The notes: generated from the letters alone by a model not told the origin. 64,000 nucleotides of DNA from Pseudomonadales bacterium (GCA_017642855.1 JAEPOO010000001.1:62001-126000), one strand, 5' to 3'. Numbered from the stretch's first letter, positions 1-10,054 are shown. Translations and numbers: made by a program.

Positions 1-1
1 T

Positions 2-1051
<1,050 letters not shown>

Positions 1052-1054
1052 CGC

Positions 1055-1690
1055 ATGACTTCCAATGTGGTCATAGCGCTGACCAAAGGCCGGATTCTGG
1101 ATGCAGAGCTGGATTTGTTATCCAGTATCGGCATCGTGCCTGAAGAAGATCCTAGAAAATCCCGCAAGTTGGTATTCGGAACTAACCGTAGTGACTTGGA
1201 GATCATGATTCTTCGTGGTGCTGATGTGGCAACTTATGTTGAACACGGCATCGCTGACATGGGTATGTCGGGCAAAGACGTGTTGCTCGAACATGGTGGC
1301 ACCGGATTCTATGAGCCTCTTGATCTGGGTCTTGGTAAATGTCGAATCATGGTGGCCGGTCTGAAAGATGAACCGCCATTGCCTTCTAGGCTGAAGATTG
1401 CCACCAAATTTACGAATACAGCCAAGCGCTTTTATGCTTCCCGTGGGGTGCAGGTCGACATCATCAAGCTTTATGGCGCGATGGAACTCGCGCCGGTGAC
1501 CGGCCTTGCCCACCGCATCGTGGACATCGTTGAGACAGGGAACACCTTGAAAGCCAACGGCTTGGTGCCCATGGATCTAATTACGGAAATCAGTACTCGC
1601 CTGATCGTGAATGAATCGTCTTACAAGACGAAGTTTCAGGCGATTAAGGAGATTATTGATGCGCTCGAAAGTTCGGTGGCAGTGCAATGA
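1055..1690 (+). CDS. hisG: ATP phosphoribosyltransferase, short form HisG
   Basis: HisG joins ATP and PRPP to make phosphoribosyl-ATP, the first step of histidine biosynthesis. At 211 residues this is the short form (HisG_S), which lacks the C-terminal regulatory domain and in known cases needs the partner HisZ; no hisZ is in the window. The PRPP-binding stretch DIVETGNTLKANGL is at residues 157-170. It starts 3 bp after murA and its stop overlaps the start of hisD (ATGA), so the two histidine genes are translationally coupled. Confidence 0.96.
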   Translation: MTSNVVIALTKGRILDAELDLLSSIGIVPEEDPRKSRKLVFGTNRSDLEIMILRGADVATYVEHGIADMGMSGKDVLLEHGGTGFYEPLDLGLGKCRIMVAGLKDEPPLPSRLKIATKFTNTAKRFYASRGVQVDIIKLYGAMELAPVTGLAHRIVDIVETGNTLKANGLVPMDLITEISTRLIVNESSYKTKFQAIKEIIDALESSVAVQ

Positions 1691-2997
1691 TTTCCTATCT
1701 CGATACCACAGCGGCGGACTTTTCCGACGAACTCAACAGATTACTTGCCTTCGCTGAAGAAGATCAGGCGGAAGTGCGTGGCACCGTTCTATCGATCATC
1801 CGAGATGTTCGTGACCGTGGTGATGCGGCCGTTCTTGAACTCACCAATCGGTTTGATCACCAAAGTGCCGGATCCATGGCTGATCTGACATTGGATGCCG
1901 CTGACCTTAAAGCCGCTTATGAATCTCTGGATCCACTGGTTTGTGATGCATTGGAGGAATCAGCGTCTCGTGTGCGTGCTTACCACGAAGCCCAACTTAG
2001 GGCGATGGGCGAAGGTGAGCACTGGCAGTATGAGGATGATTACGGGAATCAGCTTGGGCAGCGGGTCAATGCGATGGCCCGAGTAGGGGTTTACGCACCA
2101 GGAGGGAAAGCGGCGTATCCGTCAACGATCATCATGACGGTGCTGCCTGCTCGTGTCGCAGGTGTAGAAGAAGTGGTGCTCTGTGTACCAACCCCGGGCG
2201 GCGAGATAAATCCTGTGCTGCTTGCTGCTGCGCACCTAAGTGGCGTTGATCGTGTGTTTTCGATCGGCGGCGCTCAGGCGGTGGCTGCAATGGCATACGG
2301 CACAGAATCCGTGCCTCGCGTCGACAAGATCGTTGGGCCGGGAAACATTTTTGTTGCAACGGCGAAAGAACTGGTCTTCGGTGATGTTGGCATCGACATG
2401 ATCGCGGGACCTTCGGAGGTCGTCATCGTGGCAGATGATTCGGTCGATCCTGACTGGGTGATCCAGGACATGTTCGCGCAGGCTGAACATGATGAGATGG
2501 CCCAGGCTATTGTTATCTCAGATAGCGCAAAGTTGCTTGAGCAGATCCACTCCAGACTGCCAGACATGCTCGCCAAACAGAGCCGAAGAGACATCATTGA
2601 GACGGCCATCAGGGACCGTGGTGCGATTATTCAGGTTGCAGATCTTGATGAAGCCTTTGATGTCGTCAACCGAATAGCGCCTGAGCATCTTCAATTAGCA
2701 ATGGCCGACGCGCCTGGCTATCTTGAAAGGGTGCGGCATGCCGGCGCGGTATTCCTTGGTGTCGACACCACAGAAGTGGTCGGCGACTACACTGCGGGTC
2801 CAAGCCACGTGTTGCCTACCAGCGGCACCGCAAGGTTTGCTTCACCCCTGGGTGTTTATGACTTTCAGACGAGAACATCGGTGATTCATTGCTCTCGGCA
2901 GGGCTCGATTCGGCTAAACCGTGCAGCGGCTATCATCGCAGCGGAAGAAGGTCTTGATGCCCACGCAGAGTCTGCGCGCTTTCGGGTTAAAGGCTAA
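1687..2997 (+). CDS. hisD: histidinol dehydrogenase HisD
   Basis: HisD is the Zn-dependent NAD enzyme that oxidises L-histidinol to L-histidine in two steps. At 436 residues it is full length. The zinc ligands known from Salmonella HisD are recognisable as Gln265, His268 (AQAEHDEMAQ), Asp367 (VGDYTAGPSH) and His426, and the catalytic Glu-His pair is PEHLQL at 333-334. The first codons overlap the end of hisG by 4 bp. In Pseudomonas hisC usually follows; here zapE follows directly, so hisC must be elsewhere. Confidence 0.96.
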   Translation: MISYLDTTAADFSDELNRLLAFAEEDQAEVRGTVLSIIRDVRDRGDAAVLELTNRFDHQSAGSMADLTLDAADLKAAYESLDPLVCDALEESASRVRAYHEAQLRAMGEGEHWQYEDDYGNQLGQRVNAMARVGVYAPGGKAAYPSTIIMTVLPARVAGVEEVVLCVPTPGGEINPVLLAAAHLSGVDRVFSIGGAQAVAAMAYGTESVPRVDKIVGPGNIFVATAKELVFGDVGIDMIAGPSEVVIVADDSVDPDWVIQDMFAQAEHDEMAQAIVISDSAKLLEQIHSRLPDMLAKQSRRDIIETAIRDRGAIIQVADLDEAFDVVNRIAPEHLQLAMADAPGYLERVRHAGAVFLGVDTTEVVGDYTAGPSHVLPTSGTARFASPLGVYDFQTRTSVIHCSRQGSIRLNRAAAIIAAEEGLDAHAESARFRVKG

Positions 2998-3011
2998 ATC
3001 GCATACTCGTC

Positions 3012-4133
3012 ATGTCCGCCCCTCACAAAGAAGGACCCAAGGATCGATACGATGCTGGTGTCCAAAACAGCGATTATCAGTTTGATGAAGCGCAGGTTCA
3101 GGCGCTCATCATGTTGCAAACACTCTACGAAGAACTGATCGCGGCGACAGCCCGCGATGGCGGAAATAGGCCAGGCTTTTTTGCACGTCTGATGGGTAAG
3201 GAGGCGCCTCAGGTCTCCGTGAAGGGTATTTATTTCTGGGGTGGTGTCGGCCGAGGCAAAACTTTCCTGATGGATCTCTTTTATGAGTCGCTCCCGTTCA
3301 AGGAAAAGAAACGGCTGCACTTCCACCGGTTCATGAGAGAAGTGCATCATCAATTACGCGATCTCCAGGGAGAATCCAACCCCTTAAAGCTTGTTGCAGC
3401 AAGATTTGCCAGTCAGGCGAGGGTGCTTTGTTTCGATGAGTTTTTCGTCAGCGACATCACCGATGCCATGCTGCTCGCAGGGCTGCTGGATGAGATGTTC
3501 AGGTTGGGTATCACGTTGGTTGCGACGTCGAATGTCGAGCCCGACCGTCTTTACGAGAATGGGCTTCAGCGCAGCAAGTTCCTGCCTGCCATCGCGCTAT
3601 TAAACTCGAATACTCGAGTTCACAACATGGATGGTGGTATCGACTATCGTTTGCGAGCGTTGGAATCCGCGGAAATTTACCATCATCCCCTGGATGATCA
3701 GGCTGAAGCTGGTCTCGAAGCCGCTTTTTTCAGCATTTCGCCGGATGAAGGAAAAGCGAGCGTCATCTTGCCGATTGAAGGTCGAAATATCGAAACTCGC
3801 CGCTGTGGTGACGGGGTTGCCTGGTTTGAATTTCTCGTCTTGTGTGACGGACCCAGGAGTCAGAACGACTATATTGAACTGGCAAGGCTCTTTCAGACGG
3901 TACTCATCGGTAATGTGCCGGCGTTTACCGAGAAAAGAGAAGACCAGGCTCGTCGTTTTATCAGTCTGGTAGACGAATTCTATGATCGAAACGTCAAACT
4001 GATCATCTCCGCTGAGGTACCTATCCTGGACTTGTACCAGGGCCAACGACTGACATTTGAGTTTCAGAGAACAGAGAGCCGATTGCAGGAAATGCAATCG
4101 AAGGAATACCTGGCTCACGAGCACCGCCCCTGA
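3012..4133 (+). CDS. zapE: cell division protein ZapE (AFG1-type ATPase)
   Basis: ZapE is an AFG1/LACE1-family P-loop ATPase that in E. coli associates with the Z-ring and helps constriction under stress. The Walker A is GGVGRGKT at residues 77-84 and the Walker B is VLCFDEF at about 138-144, followed by the family motif DITDAMLL. Its 373 residues match the family size. It begins 14 bp after hisD and precedes rplM-rpsI, the usual zapE-rplM-rpsI order. Function is transferred from E. coli ZapE. Confidence 0.93.
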   Translation: MSAPHKEGPKDRYDAGVQNSDYQFDEAQVQALIMLQTLYEELIAATARDGGNRPGFFARLMGKEAPQVSVKGIYFWGGVGRGKTFLMDLFYESLPFKEKKRLHFHRFMREVHHQLRDLQGESNPLKLVAARFASQARVLCFDEFFVSDITDAMLLAGLLDEMFRLGITLVATSNVEPDRLYENGLQRSKFLPAIALLNSNTRVHNMDGGIDYRLRALESAEIYHHPLDDQAEAGLEAAFFSISPDEGKASVILPIEGRNIETRRCGDGVAWFEFLVLCDGPRSQNDYIELARLFQTVLIGNVPAFTEKREDQARRFISLVDEFYDRNVKLIISAEVPILDLYQGQRLTFEFQRTESRLQEMQSKEYLAHEHRP

Positions 4134-4203
4134 GGTCGAAAAACCTATAAAAATCATAGCGGTAGCCTGAATTTGGGGCGGTCCAGATTTTTTCAGTCTA
4201 GCC

Positions 4204-4232
4204 TTGCAACCGGTCAGTGCCTTGGGTAATAT
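4204..4232 (+). promoter_or_regulatory. sigma-70 type promoter for rplM-rpsI
   Basis: A -35 box TTGCAA (4204-4209) and a -10 box TAATAT (4227-4232) are separated by exactly 17 bp. Transcription would begin near 4239, leaving a leader of about 60 nt before rplM. L13 autoregulates through its leader in E. coli; whether this leader does so cannot be told here. Confidence 0.65.
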
Positions 4233-4299
4233 TCGCGCTCCCAAATTCCCTGGTCTACACTCCCGTAGAAACAGGGCAAAACGTTATAAGTATTTGATC

Positions 4300-4728
4300 A
4301 TGAAGACTATTAGTGCCAAGAAAGAAGAAGTGAAGCGCAGCTGGTACGTCGTGGATGCCACCGACAAGACACTCGGCCGCCTGAGCACTGAAATTGCCAA
4401 TCGGCTGCGTGGTAAGCACAAGCCGGAATTCACGCCACATGTAGACACTGGCGACTACATTATTGTCGTTAATGCTGAAAAAGTTGTGGTCACAGGCAAC
4501 AAGACCACAGACAAGCTGTATCACCATCACACGGGGTACCCCGGTGGTATTAAGTCCATCACTTTTGACAAGCTGATCGACAAAGCACCTGAAATGGTGA
4601 TTGAGAAAGCGGTGAAAGGCATGATGCCAAAGAACAAACTCAGCCGGGCCATGCTGTCTAAGCTGAAGATCTACGCGGGTAACGAGCATCCTCATTCCGC
4701 GCAGCAACCAACTCCCCTGGAGATTTAA
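4300..4728 (+). CDS. rplM: 50S ribosomal protein L13
   Basis: L13 is an early-assembling protein of the large ribosomal subunit. From the ATG at 4300 the product is 142 residues, exactly the E. coli length; the open frame extends upstream to 4204, but the N-terminus [20 protein letters not shown] identifies 4300 as the start. The TDKTLGRLS and HTGYPGG motifs and the C-terminal [10 protein letters not shown] are typical. rpsI follows 6 bp later in the universal L13-S9 operon. Confidence 0.98.
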   Translation: MKTISAKKEEVKRSWYVVDATDKTLGRLSTEIANRLRGKHKPEFTPHVDTGDYIIVVNAEKVVVTGNKTTDKLYHHHTGYPGGIKSITFDKLIDKAPEMVIEKAVKGMMPKNKLSRAMLSKLKIYAGNEHPHSAQQPTPLEI

Positions 4729-4734
4729 TCAAAC

Positions 4735-5124
4735 ATGACCACCCAGTATTACGGAACCGGACGTAGAAAATCAGCAAAAGCCAGAGTCTTTATGACTCCA
4801 GGTACCGGCAACATCAACGTTAACAAGCGCAGCCTGGACGAGTACTTCGGCCGCGAAACGGCCCGCATGATCGTCCGGCAGCCGCTGGATGTTGTTGAGA
4901 TGGGCGATAAGTTCGATTTTCATGTCACCGTAGTGGGCGGTGGTGGCTTTGGTCAGGCTGGCGCGATCCGTCACGGAATCACTCGCGCACTCATCGAATA
5001 TGATGAAACCCTGCGGCCATCTCTGCGAAGCGCCGGCTTTGTGACGCGTGATGCACGCTCCGTTGAGCGTAAGAAAGTGGGTCTTCGAAAAGCACGAAAG
5101 AAGCCGCAATTCTCGAAGCGGTAA
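4735..5124 (+). CDS. rpsI: 30S ribosomal protein S9
   Basis: S9 is a small-subunit protein whose basic C-terminal tail reaches the P-site tRNA. The 129-residue product has the [14 protein letters not shown] start, the [14 protein letters not shown] core and the tail [18 protein letters not shown] ending in the invariant SKR. It lies 6 bp after rplM. Confidence 0.98.
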   Translation: MTTQYYGTGRRKSAKARVFMTPGTGNINVNKRSLDEYFGRETARMIVRQPLDVVEMGDKFDFHVTVVGGGGFGQAGAIRHGITRALIEYDETLRPSLRSAGFVTRDARSVERKKVGLRKARKKPQFSKR

Positions 5125-5248
5125 TTGGCTGTTCATACCTGGCTGGAGCTGATTTTCTCTGTAATTTCAGCTCTAGGTCCTCTCCAAAATGGTCCCAAGC
5201 GTTGTCTCAAAATCAGCTCAGGGCCGTCAACATTTTACTTGCCAGTTG

Positions 5249-5257
5249 TGGTAGAAT
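5249..5257 (+). promoter_or_regulatory. extended -10 promoter of petABC
   Basis: TGG-TAGAAT (5249-5257) forms an extended -10 element (TGn followed by a good -10) with no convincing -35. Predicted transcription start is about 5264, within the first of two leader hairpins. No promoter activity data are available; this is motif recognition only. Confidence 0.5.
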
Positions 5258-5260
5258 CCG

Positions 5261-5306
5261 CTCGGCCAAATTAAGGCCGAGACCGTCCGCTTTTTCCCCT
5301 GGACGG
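5261..5306 (+). promoter_or_regulatory. two tandem hairpins in the petABC leader
   Basis: Hairpin 1 pairs CTCGGCC (5261-5267) with GGCCGAG (5275-5281), 7 bp around a 7-nt A/T loop. Hairpin 2 pairs CCGTCC (5283-5288) with GGACGG (5301-5306) around a 12-nt pyrimidine-rich loop. They lie head to tail just downstream of the presumed transcription start and 27 bp before the petA GTG. Role (mRNA 5' stabiliser, attenuator or protein site) is not known. Confidence 0.55.
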
Positions 5307-5333
5307 CAGTAGTTTCGGTAAGGGAGATTCATA

Positions 5334-5933
5334 GTGAGTGAAAATAGCGTCAACACAGGACGCCGCAATTTTTTGATTGGGGCGACGTCTGTGGTTGGAG
5401 CTGCTGGTGTTGTTGGAGTCGCTGTACCATTCGTCGGCTCCTGGAATCCCAGCGCCAAAGCATTGGCGGCAGGTGCGCCAATTAAAGTTGATATCAGTAA
5501 GATTGCAGACGGCGAAATTCTCGGCCCAATTCCGGCCTGGAGAGACAAACCCATCTTTGTGATCAAGCGCAGCCCGGAAGTTCTGGACAAGCTGAATTCA
5601 AAAAATTCGCGTCTGGCTGATCCGGACTCCGATCGTGAGCAGCAACCTGAATATGCGAAGAACGATACCCGTTCGATCAAGCCCGATGTTTTGGTGCTTG
5701 TCGGTATCTGTACTCACCTGGGTTGTTCGCCGCAGTTCAAACCGGTTGTCCAACCGGAAACATTCGACAATGAGTGGATAGGCGGATTCTTCTGCGCCTG
5801 CCACGGCTCCAAGTTTGATCTAGCTGGTAGGGTGTATTCTGGCGTTCCAGCACCTTCCAACTTGGAAGTGCCGCCACACTACTACGAGAGCGATAGTGTC
5901 ATCGTGATCGGTGAAGATAAGGGGACGGCATAA
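5334..5933 (+). CDS. petA: ubiquinol-cytochrome c reductase, Rieske iron-sulfur subunit
   Basis: This is the 2Fe-2S Rieske subunit of the cytochrome bc1 complex, which takes an electron from ubiquinol and passes it to cytochrome c1. The N-terminus has a Tat-type twin arginine (GRRNFL, Arg10-Arg11) followed by one hydrophobic anchor. Cluster ligands are Cys126/His128 in CTHLGC and Cys154/His157 in CACHGS, with Cys131 and Cys156 as the conserved disulfide. The start is GTG at 5334, preceded by AAGGGAG. Its stop overlaps the cytochrome b start by 1 bp. Confidence 0.97.
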   Translation: MSENSVNTGRRNFLIGATSVVGAAGVVGVAVPFVGSWNPSAKALAAGAPIKVDISKIADGEILGPIPAWRDKPIFVIKRSPEVLDKLNSKNSRLADPDSDREQQPEYAKNDTRSIKPDVLVLVGICTHLGCSPQFKPVVQPETFDNEWIGGFFCACHGSKFDLAGRVYSGVPAPSNLEVPPHYYESDSVIVIGEDKGTA

Positions 5934-7192
5934 TGTCAGCTATTCAACAGACTTTTAAAAATGTGATGGGATGGGTCGATGCGCGACTGCCCGTCACCGA
6001 GACGTATGAAAAGCATATGTCGAAGTACTATGCGCCCAAGAATTTTAATTTCTGGTATCTCTTCGGTGTATTGTCGATTGTTGTATTGGTAAACCAGCTT
6101 TTGACCGGCATCTGGCTCACGATGAGCTATGTGCCAAGCGCCGAAGGCGCGTTTGCTTCTCTTGAGTACATCATGAGAGATGTTGAGTATGGCTGGATGC
6201 TCAGATACATGCACTCCACGGGAGCGTCAGCCTTCTTCCTTGTGGTCTATCTCCACATGTTTCGTGGCCTGATGTATGGCTCTTATCAGAAGCCGCGTGA
6301 GCTGATTTGGATCCTCGGTATGCTCATCTATGTTGCGTTGATGGCAGAAGGGTTTTTCGGTTATCTGCTGCCTTGGGGCAACATGTCTTTTTGGGCCGGC
6401 CAGGTGATCGTTTCTCTCGCGGGAGCTATCCCGATCGTTGGTGAGGATCTGGCGACCTGGGTTCGCGGTGATTTTAGTATTTCAGGTATTACTCTGAACC
6501 GTTTCTTTGCGCTGCACGTGGTGCTGATCCCCCTGGTGTTGATTGTGCTTGTGTTCCTGCATTTGCTTGCGCTTCATGAAGTGGGCTCTAACAACCCCGA
6601 TGGCGTAGATGTTAAAAAGCATCTGGATGAAGAAGGTAAGCCGCTTGACAGCATTCCTTTCCACCCTGCGTACACCATCGGTCACGATTTACCTGCAATT
6701 GTCGGGTTCCTGTTCCTTTTCTGCATCGTGATGTTTTATTTCCCTGATGGGGGCGGGTACCTCATCGAGGCCCCAAACTATACGCCCGCCGATCCGTTGA
6801 AGACGCCCGAGTTGATTGCGCCTGTTTGGTACTATACGCCGTTCTATTCGATGCTTCGTGCCGCGACCTTCCCGCTGTTTGGTCTCGACGCCAAGTTCTG
6901 GGGGCTGGTTGTGATGGCCGGCGCGATAGTTTTACCAGCAGTATTGCCCTGGCTGGATAAGTCTCCTGTGAAATCGATCCGATACAAAGGCCGAGCCAGT
7001 AAGATTTTCCTGGCAGTGTTCGTGATTTCGTTCTTCGTCCTAGGATATCTGGGTGTGCAGCACCCGACGCCTGGCAGAACGTTGCTGGCGCAGATCTGCA
7101 CGGCGATCTATTTCGGCTACTTCCTGTTTATGCCCTGGTACACCAGGGTCGAGAAGACGAAGCCGGTGCCTGAAAGGGTGACGATGCGATGA
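5933..7192 (+). CDS. petB: ubiquinol-cytochrome c reductase, cytochrome b subunit
   Basis: Cytochrome b spans the inner membrane and carries both b hemes and the Qo and Qi quinone sites of the bc1 complex. Its 419 residues contain the paired heme histidines in two helices (MHSTGAS...YLHMFRG and ALHVVL...FLHLLALHEVG). The Qo motif, PEWY in mitochondria, is PVWY here at residues 297-300; this variant is known from beta- and gammaproteobacterial complexes and is not a defect. It is coupled to petA by a 1-bp overlap and to petC by a 4-bp overlap. Confidence 0.97.
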   Translation: MSAIQQTFKNVMGWVDARLPVTETYEKHMSKYYAPKNFNFWYLFGVLSIVVLVNQLLTGIWLTMSYVPSAEGAFASLEYIMRDVEYGWMLRYMHSTGASAFFLVVYLHMFRGLMYGSYQKPRELIWILGMLIYVALMAEGFFGYLLPWGNMSFWAGQVIVSLAGAIPIVGEDLATWVRGDFSISGITLNRFFALHVVLIPLVLIVLVFLHLLALHEVGSNNPDGVDVKKHLDEEGKPLDSIPFHPAYTIGHDLPAIVGFLFLFCIVMFYFPDGGGYLIEAPNYTPADPLKTPELIAPVWYYTPFYSMLRAATFPLFGLDAKFWGLVVMAGAIVLPAVLPWLDKSPVKSIRYKGRASKIFLAVFVISFFVLGYLGVQHPTPGRTLLAQICTAIYFGYFLFMPWYTRVEKTKPVPERVTMR

Positions 7193-8028
7193 TGGGAGCG
7201 ATAAGAAAAACAATGAAAACTTTGATCGCGATATGCCTCCTCGTTCCTGCTGCAGTTTTCGCCGCGGGGGGCGAGACCTTGATCCCTCTTGATGAGATGG
7301 AGCCGAACCTGGAGGATCAGGCTTCATTGCAGCGTGGCGCACGTACTTATATGAACTATTGCATGGCTTGTCATAGCCTTCAGTATCAGCGGTATCAACG
7401 TACTGCTGAGGATCTTGGTATTCCTCAAGGCCTGATGACTGAGTACCTCATTTTTGATCCGAGTGCGAAGTATGGTTCGTTGATGACCAATAACCTGTCA
7501 GAAAAAGATGCGAAGATGTACTTCGGTTCTGCGCCACCAGATTTGACGCTTTATACGAAACTGATGAAAGGTCCCGAGTATCTCTACACCTACATGCGAG
7601 CGTTCTATGAAGATGAAACACGCCCGTTTGGTGTTAATAACCTTCTCTTTGAAAATGTGGGGATGCCTCATGTATTGGCAGAGCTTCAGGGCGTTCAAAG
7701 AAAAGTATGTAAGCAGATTCCAAAGTTGGCAGCTAACGGTGGCGAGATGAGAGATCCGTTGTCCGGCGAGCCGATTACTGAAGAGGCGTGCGGCGATGAG
7801 TTGATCGAACGTGGTTTTAGTCCTCTTGAGTTGGTAGAAGGCTCTGGATCACTTTCTCCAGAAGAGTATGACCAGGTGATTTATGACCTGGCTAACTTCC
7901 TGACTTACACAGCGGACCCGAGCAGGTTGGAGCGCGAGCGAATTGGCGTCTATGTCCTGTTGTTCCTGGCGTTCTTCTTTGTGTTCACCTGGCTGCTTGG
8001 TCGAGAGTACACGAAAGAGTTCCACTAG
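7189..8028 (+). CDS. petC: ubiquinol-cytochrome c reductase, cytochrome c1 subunit
   Basis: Cytochrome c1 passes electrons from the Rieske protein to soluble cytochrome c in the periplasm. The heme c motif is CMACH at residues 58-62, and one C-terminal helix (VYVLLFLAFFFVFTWLLG) anchors it. The signal peptide MKTLIAICLLVPAAVFA begins at an internal ATG at 7213; the annotated start at 7189 overlaps petB by 4 bp, and either could be used. A perfect 9-bp hairpin follows the stop. Confidence 0.96.
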   Translation: MMGAIRKTMKTLIAICLLVPAAVFAAGGETLIPLDEMEPNLEDQASLQRGARTYMNYCMACHSLQYQRYQRTAEDLGIPQGLMTEYLIFDPSAKYGSLMTNNLSEKDAKMYFGSAPPDLTLYTKLMKGPEYLYTYMRAFYEDETRPFGVNNLLFENVGMPHVLAELQGVQRKVCKQIPKLAANGGEMRDPLSGEPITEEACGDELIERGFSPLELVEGSGSLSPEEYDQVIYDLANFLTYTADPSRLERERIGVYVLLFLAFFFVFTWLLGREYTKEFH

Positions 8029-8033
8029 TACCT

Positions 8034-8056
8034 GGTTCCCGGCTCACCCGGGAACC
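8034..8056 (+). terminator. hairpin after petC
   Basis: GGTTCCCGG (8034-8042) pairs perfectly with CCGGGAACC (8048-8056) across a 5-nt loop, then CCTATTTTAAG. The U-run is weak, so it may reduce rather than abolish read-through from petABC into sspAB, or protect the 3' end of the pet message. Confidence 0.6.
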
Positions 8057-8085
8057 CCTATTTTAAGAAAACCAAGAGGTGAACC

Positions 8086-8718
8086 ATGGGCGTTGTAGCC
8101 AAGCATTCATCAATGATTTTTTATTCCGACGGCAACGACCATTACAGTCAGCGCGTCCGCCTGGTTCTTGCAGAAAAAGGTGTCGCAGTAGAGATCATCG
8201 ACATTGAGCCCGGCAGTATGCCGGAAGACCTTGCGGGTCTGAACCCGTATAACAGCCTGCCAACTCTGGTGGACCGCGACCTGGTTCTTTACGAATCACA
8301 GGTCATCATGGAGTATCTGGATGAGCGGTTCCCGCATCCACCGTTGTTGCCGGTCTATCCGGTTGCGCGAGCGCAGAGCCGTTTATTTGTGTACCGAATC
8401 CAAAGAGACTGGTGTGGTTACGTCGATACAATCGTTGCCGGACGATCTAAGGATACGGTCATTGATCGAGCGCGAAAAGAACTTCGTGAGAGCCTGATCG
8501 CAATTGCTCCGATTTTCGGCGAGAAGCCTTTCTTCATGAGCGACGAATTTACGCTTGTAGATTGCTGTGTTGCACCGATCCTCTGGAGACTACCGGTTCT
8601 CGGTATCGAACTTCCGCCTAAGCATGGCAAGCCGATTCATGACTACATGGATCGAATTTTCCAAAGAGATGCTTTTCAGTCTTCGCTCAGCGAAGCTGAA
8701 CTCGACATGCGGGATTAA
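8086..8718 (+). CDS. sspA: stringent starvation protein A, GST-fold
   Basis: SspA binds RNA polymerase and acts as a transcription co-regulator in starvation and acid stress. The 210-residue product has an N-terminal thioredoxin-like GST domain ([23 protein letters not shown], then [19 protein letters not shown]) and an all-helical C-terminal half. The sequence lacks a catalytic GST serine/cysteine, as expected for SspA. petABC-sspAB is the standard order in this group. Confidence 0.93.
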   Translation: MGVVAKHSSMIFYSDGNDHYSQRVRLVLAEKGVAVEIIDIEPGSMPEDLAGLNPYNSLPTLVDRDLVLYESQVIMEYLDERFPHPPLLPVYPVARAQSRLFVYRIQRDWCGYVDTIVAGRSKDTVIDRARKELRESLIAIAPIFGEKPFFMSDEFTLVDCCVAPILWRLPVLGIELPPKHGKPIHDYMDRIFQRDAFQSSLSEAELDMRD

Positions 8719-8723
8719 TCGCG

Positions 8724-8740
8724 GCCGGGTTTTACCCGGC
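8724..8740 (+). promoter_or_regulatory. short hairpin between sspA and sspB
   Basis: GCCGGGT (8724-8730) pairs with ACCCGGC (8734-8740) over a 3-nt TTT loop, 13 bp before the sspB ATG. No Shine-Dalgarno is seen for sspB, so the hairpin may shape ribosome access or processing. It could also be a weak terminator. Confidence 0.4.
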
Positions 8741-8752
8741 TTTCACCGTCAT

Positions 8753-9178
8753 ATGAACTCTTCCGTTCCCTATCTGATTCAAGCCATCAACGAATGGATA
8801 CTCGATAACGATTGCACGCCTTACCTGATCGTGGATGCCACAATGGACGATGTGTCTGTGCCCATGGAATATGTAAAAGACGGCCAGATCGTCTTGAACA
8901 TCAGTCCAACGGCCATCAGAAATCTGTCGATTTCATCAGAATACGTGATGTTCAGCGGCAGGTTTTCTGGGGTGGCTTACGAAATCTATGCGCCGATTTC
9001 TGCGGTGATGGGTATTATCGCAAAGGAGAACGGCGAGGGGATGTGGTTCCCACGGGAAGAGGGAGATCCGACGGATACACCGCCGGAAGATGGACCTCCG
9101 GCCGACGATGTGCCGACTGCATCGCCAGATGGTCCGCCCAAAGAAAAGGGACCACCAACTCTGAAGGTCGTCAAATAG
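8753..9178 (+). CDS. sspB: ClpXP protease adaptor SspB
   Basis: SspB delivers ssrA-tagged proteins to ClpXP. From the ATG at 8753 the product is 141 residues, opening with SVPYLIQAINEWILDNDCTPY. The open frame extends further upstream, but that part lies in sspA. After the folded substrate-binding domain (to about residue 100) comes a Pro/Asp/Gly-rich flexible tail ending in LKVVK, which matches the ClpX-docking peptide at the end of E. coli SspB (LRVVK). It is convergent with dolP, with no bases between the two stop codons. Confidence 0.94.
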   Translation: MNSSVPYLIQAINEWILDNDCTPYLIVDATMDDVSVPMEYVKDGQIVLNISPTAIRNLSISSEYVMFSGRFSGVAYEIYAPISAVMGIIAKENGEGMWFPREEGDPTDTPPEDGPPADDVPTASPDGPPKEKGPPTLKVVK

Positions 9179-9703
9179 CTAGTTGATGTATTCGAAGACC
9201 TTAACGATCTTCTGAACGCCTTGGATATCTCGGGTCACTTTCACGGCAGCATCGGCTTCGGCCAGGGTCAAACGACCCATCAGATAGACCACCTCGTTTT
9301 CTGTGACCACTTTAATGCGATTGACGTCGGTGTCTTCGTTGGCAGTGAGTGCTGATTTCACTTTGGTGGTTAGCCAAGAGTCGTTGGTGCGAGACAGGAC
9401 AGTCGTTTCACCTGCCACCTGAAGTTCGTTGTGAACCTTACGCACGTTTCTTAATGGCTCCGCTTCTGCCGTCGCTATGGGTATTAAATCTACGGACGGC
9501 ACCTGGCCCGTGATCAGGACGATGCCATCAAAGCTGTTTACTGAAATATTGGCGTCCTTCAGTGCGGGATGCGCATTGTCGATGCGTTTTTTTACCAGGC
9601 TTTCATTTCGGGCATCATTAAAGATCCCGCTGACAGAAGTCGCGGCGCAGCCTGATAGTGTGAGTGTGAAAGATAGAACGTAAACAAGAGTGCGCATAGT
9701 CAT
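9179..9703 (-). CDS. dolP: BON-domain outer-membrane lipoprotein DolP (YraP)
   Basis: DolP is a periplasmic lipoprotein of the outer membrane that binds anionic lipid and supports envelope integrity in E. coli. The 174-residue protein has a lipoprotein signal with lipobox LSGC at about residues 16-19 and two tandem BON domains (roughly 45-110 and 115-174; NDSWLTTKVKSAL opens the second). It is the last gene of the minus-strand set lpoA-yraN-dolP, starting 6 bp after yraN. In E. coli diaA lies between yraN and yraP; here it is missing. Confidence 0.9.
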   Translation of the reverse strand: MTMRTLVYVLSFTLTLSGCAATSVSGIFNDARNESLVKKRIDNAHPALKDANISVNSFDGIVLITGQVPSVDLIPIATAEAEPLRNVRKVHNELQVAGETTVLSRTNDSWLTTKVKSALTANEDTDVNRIKVVTENEVVYLMGRLTLAEADAAVKVTRDIQGVQKIVKVFEYIN

Positions 9704-9709
9704 GTGGCG

Positions 9710-10054
9710 CTAGTCTAGAGTAAAGGCGTCTGATATCCAATGAATGTCGTTGCCGATTGAGACCACGTCAAAGCGATATTGACTCCAACGTTTGCCATTT
9801 TTCTGCAGGAACATTTTTGCGGTTCTAATAATTTTCTGTTGCTTCGACCTGGAGATGGAGTCCGCACCAGTCCCGTAGTTTGGATTCGTACGATATCGAA
9901 CCTCGACAAAGATCAGGAGGGTGGCTTTGCTCATGATGAGATCTATTTCGCCGGTTCGAGCACGAAAATTACGTGTTACCAGATCGAACCCCTGGTTACG
10001 GAGATGTTCCTCGGCGGCACGCTCGGCTTCCATGCCTGAAAGCGTTGTGTTCAC
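9710..10054 (-). CDS. yraN: YraN family (UPF0102) endonuclease-like protein
   Basis: This small protein of 114 residues belongs to the YraN/UPF0102 family with a restriction-endonuclease-like fold. The signature AAEEHLRNQGFDLVTRNFRARTGEIDLIM followed by FVEVRYR supplies the E...D...ExK-like acidic residues, with the K position occupied by Arg (EVRYR). The biological role is not established. It starts 1 bp after lpoA ends and is probably co-transcribed with it. Confidence 0.9.
   Translation of the reverse strand: MNTTLSGMEAERAAEEHLRNQGFDLVTRNFRARTGEIDLIMSKATLLIFVEVRYRTNPNYGTGADSISRSKQQKIIRTAKMFLQKNGKRWSQYRFDVVSIGNDIHWISDAFTLD

Noticed and set aside
5146..5173. Terminator after rpsI
   Set aside because: GAGCTGA and TCAGCTC can pair, but the loop is 14 nt and no U-run follows, so the call is too weak.
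6821..6832. Damaged Qo site in cytochrome b (PVWY instead of PEWY)
   Set aside because: PVWY is an established natural variant in beta/gammaproteobacterial bc1 complexes.
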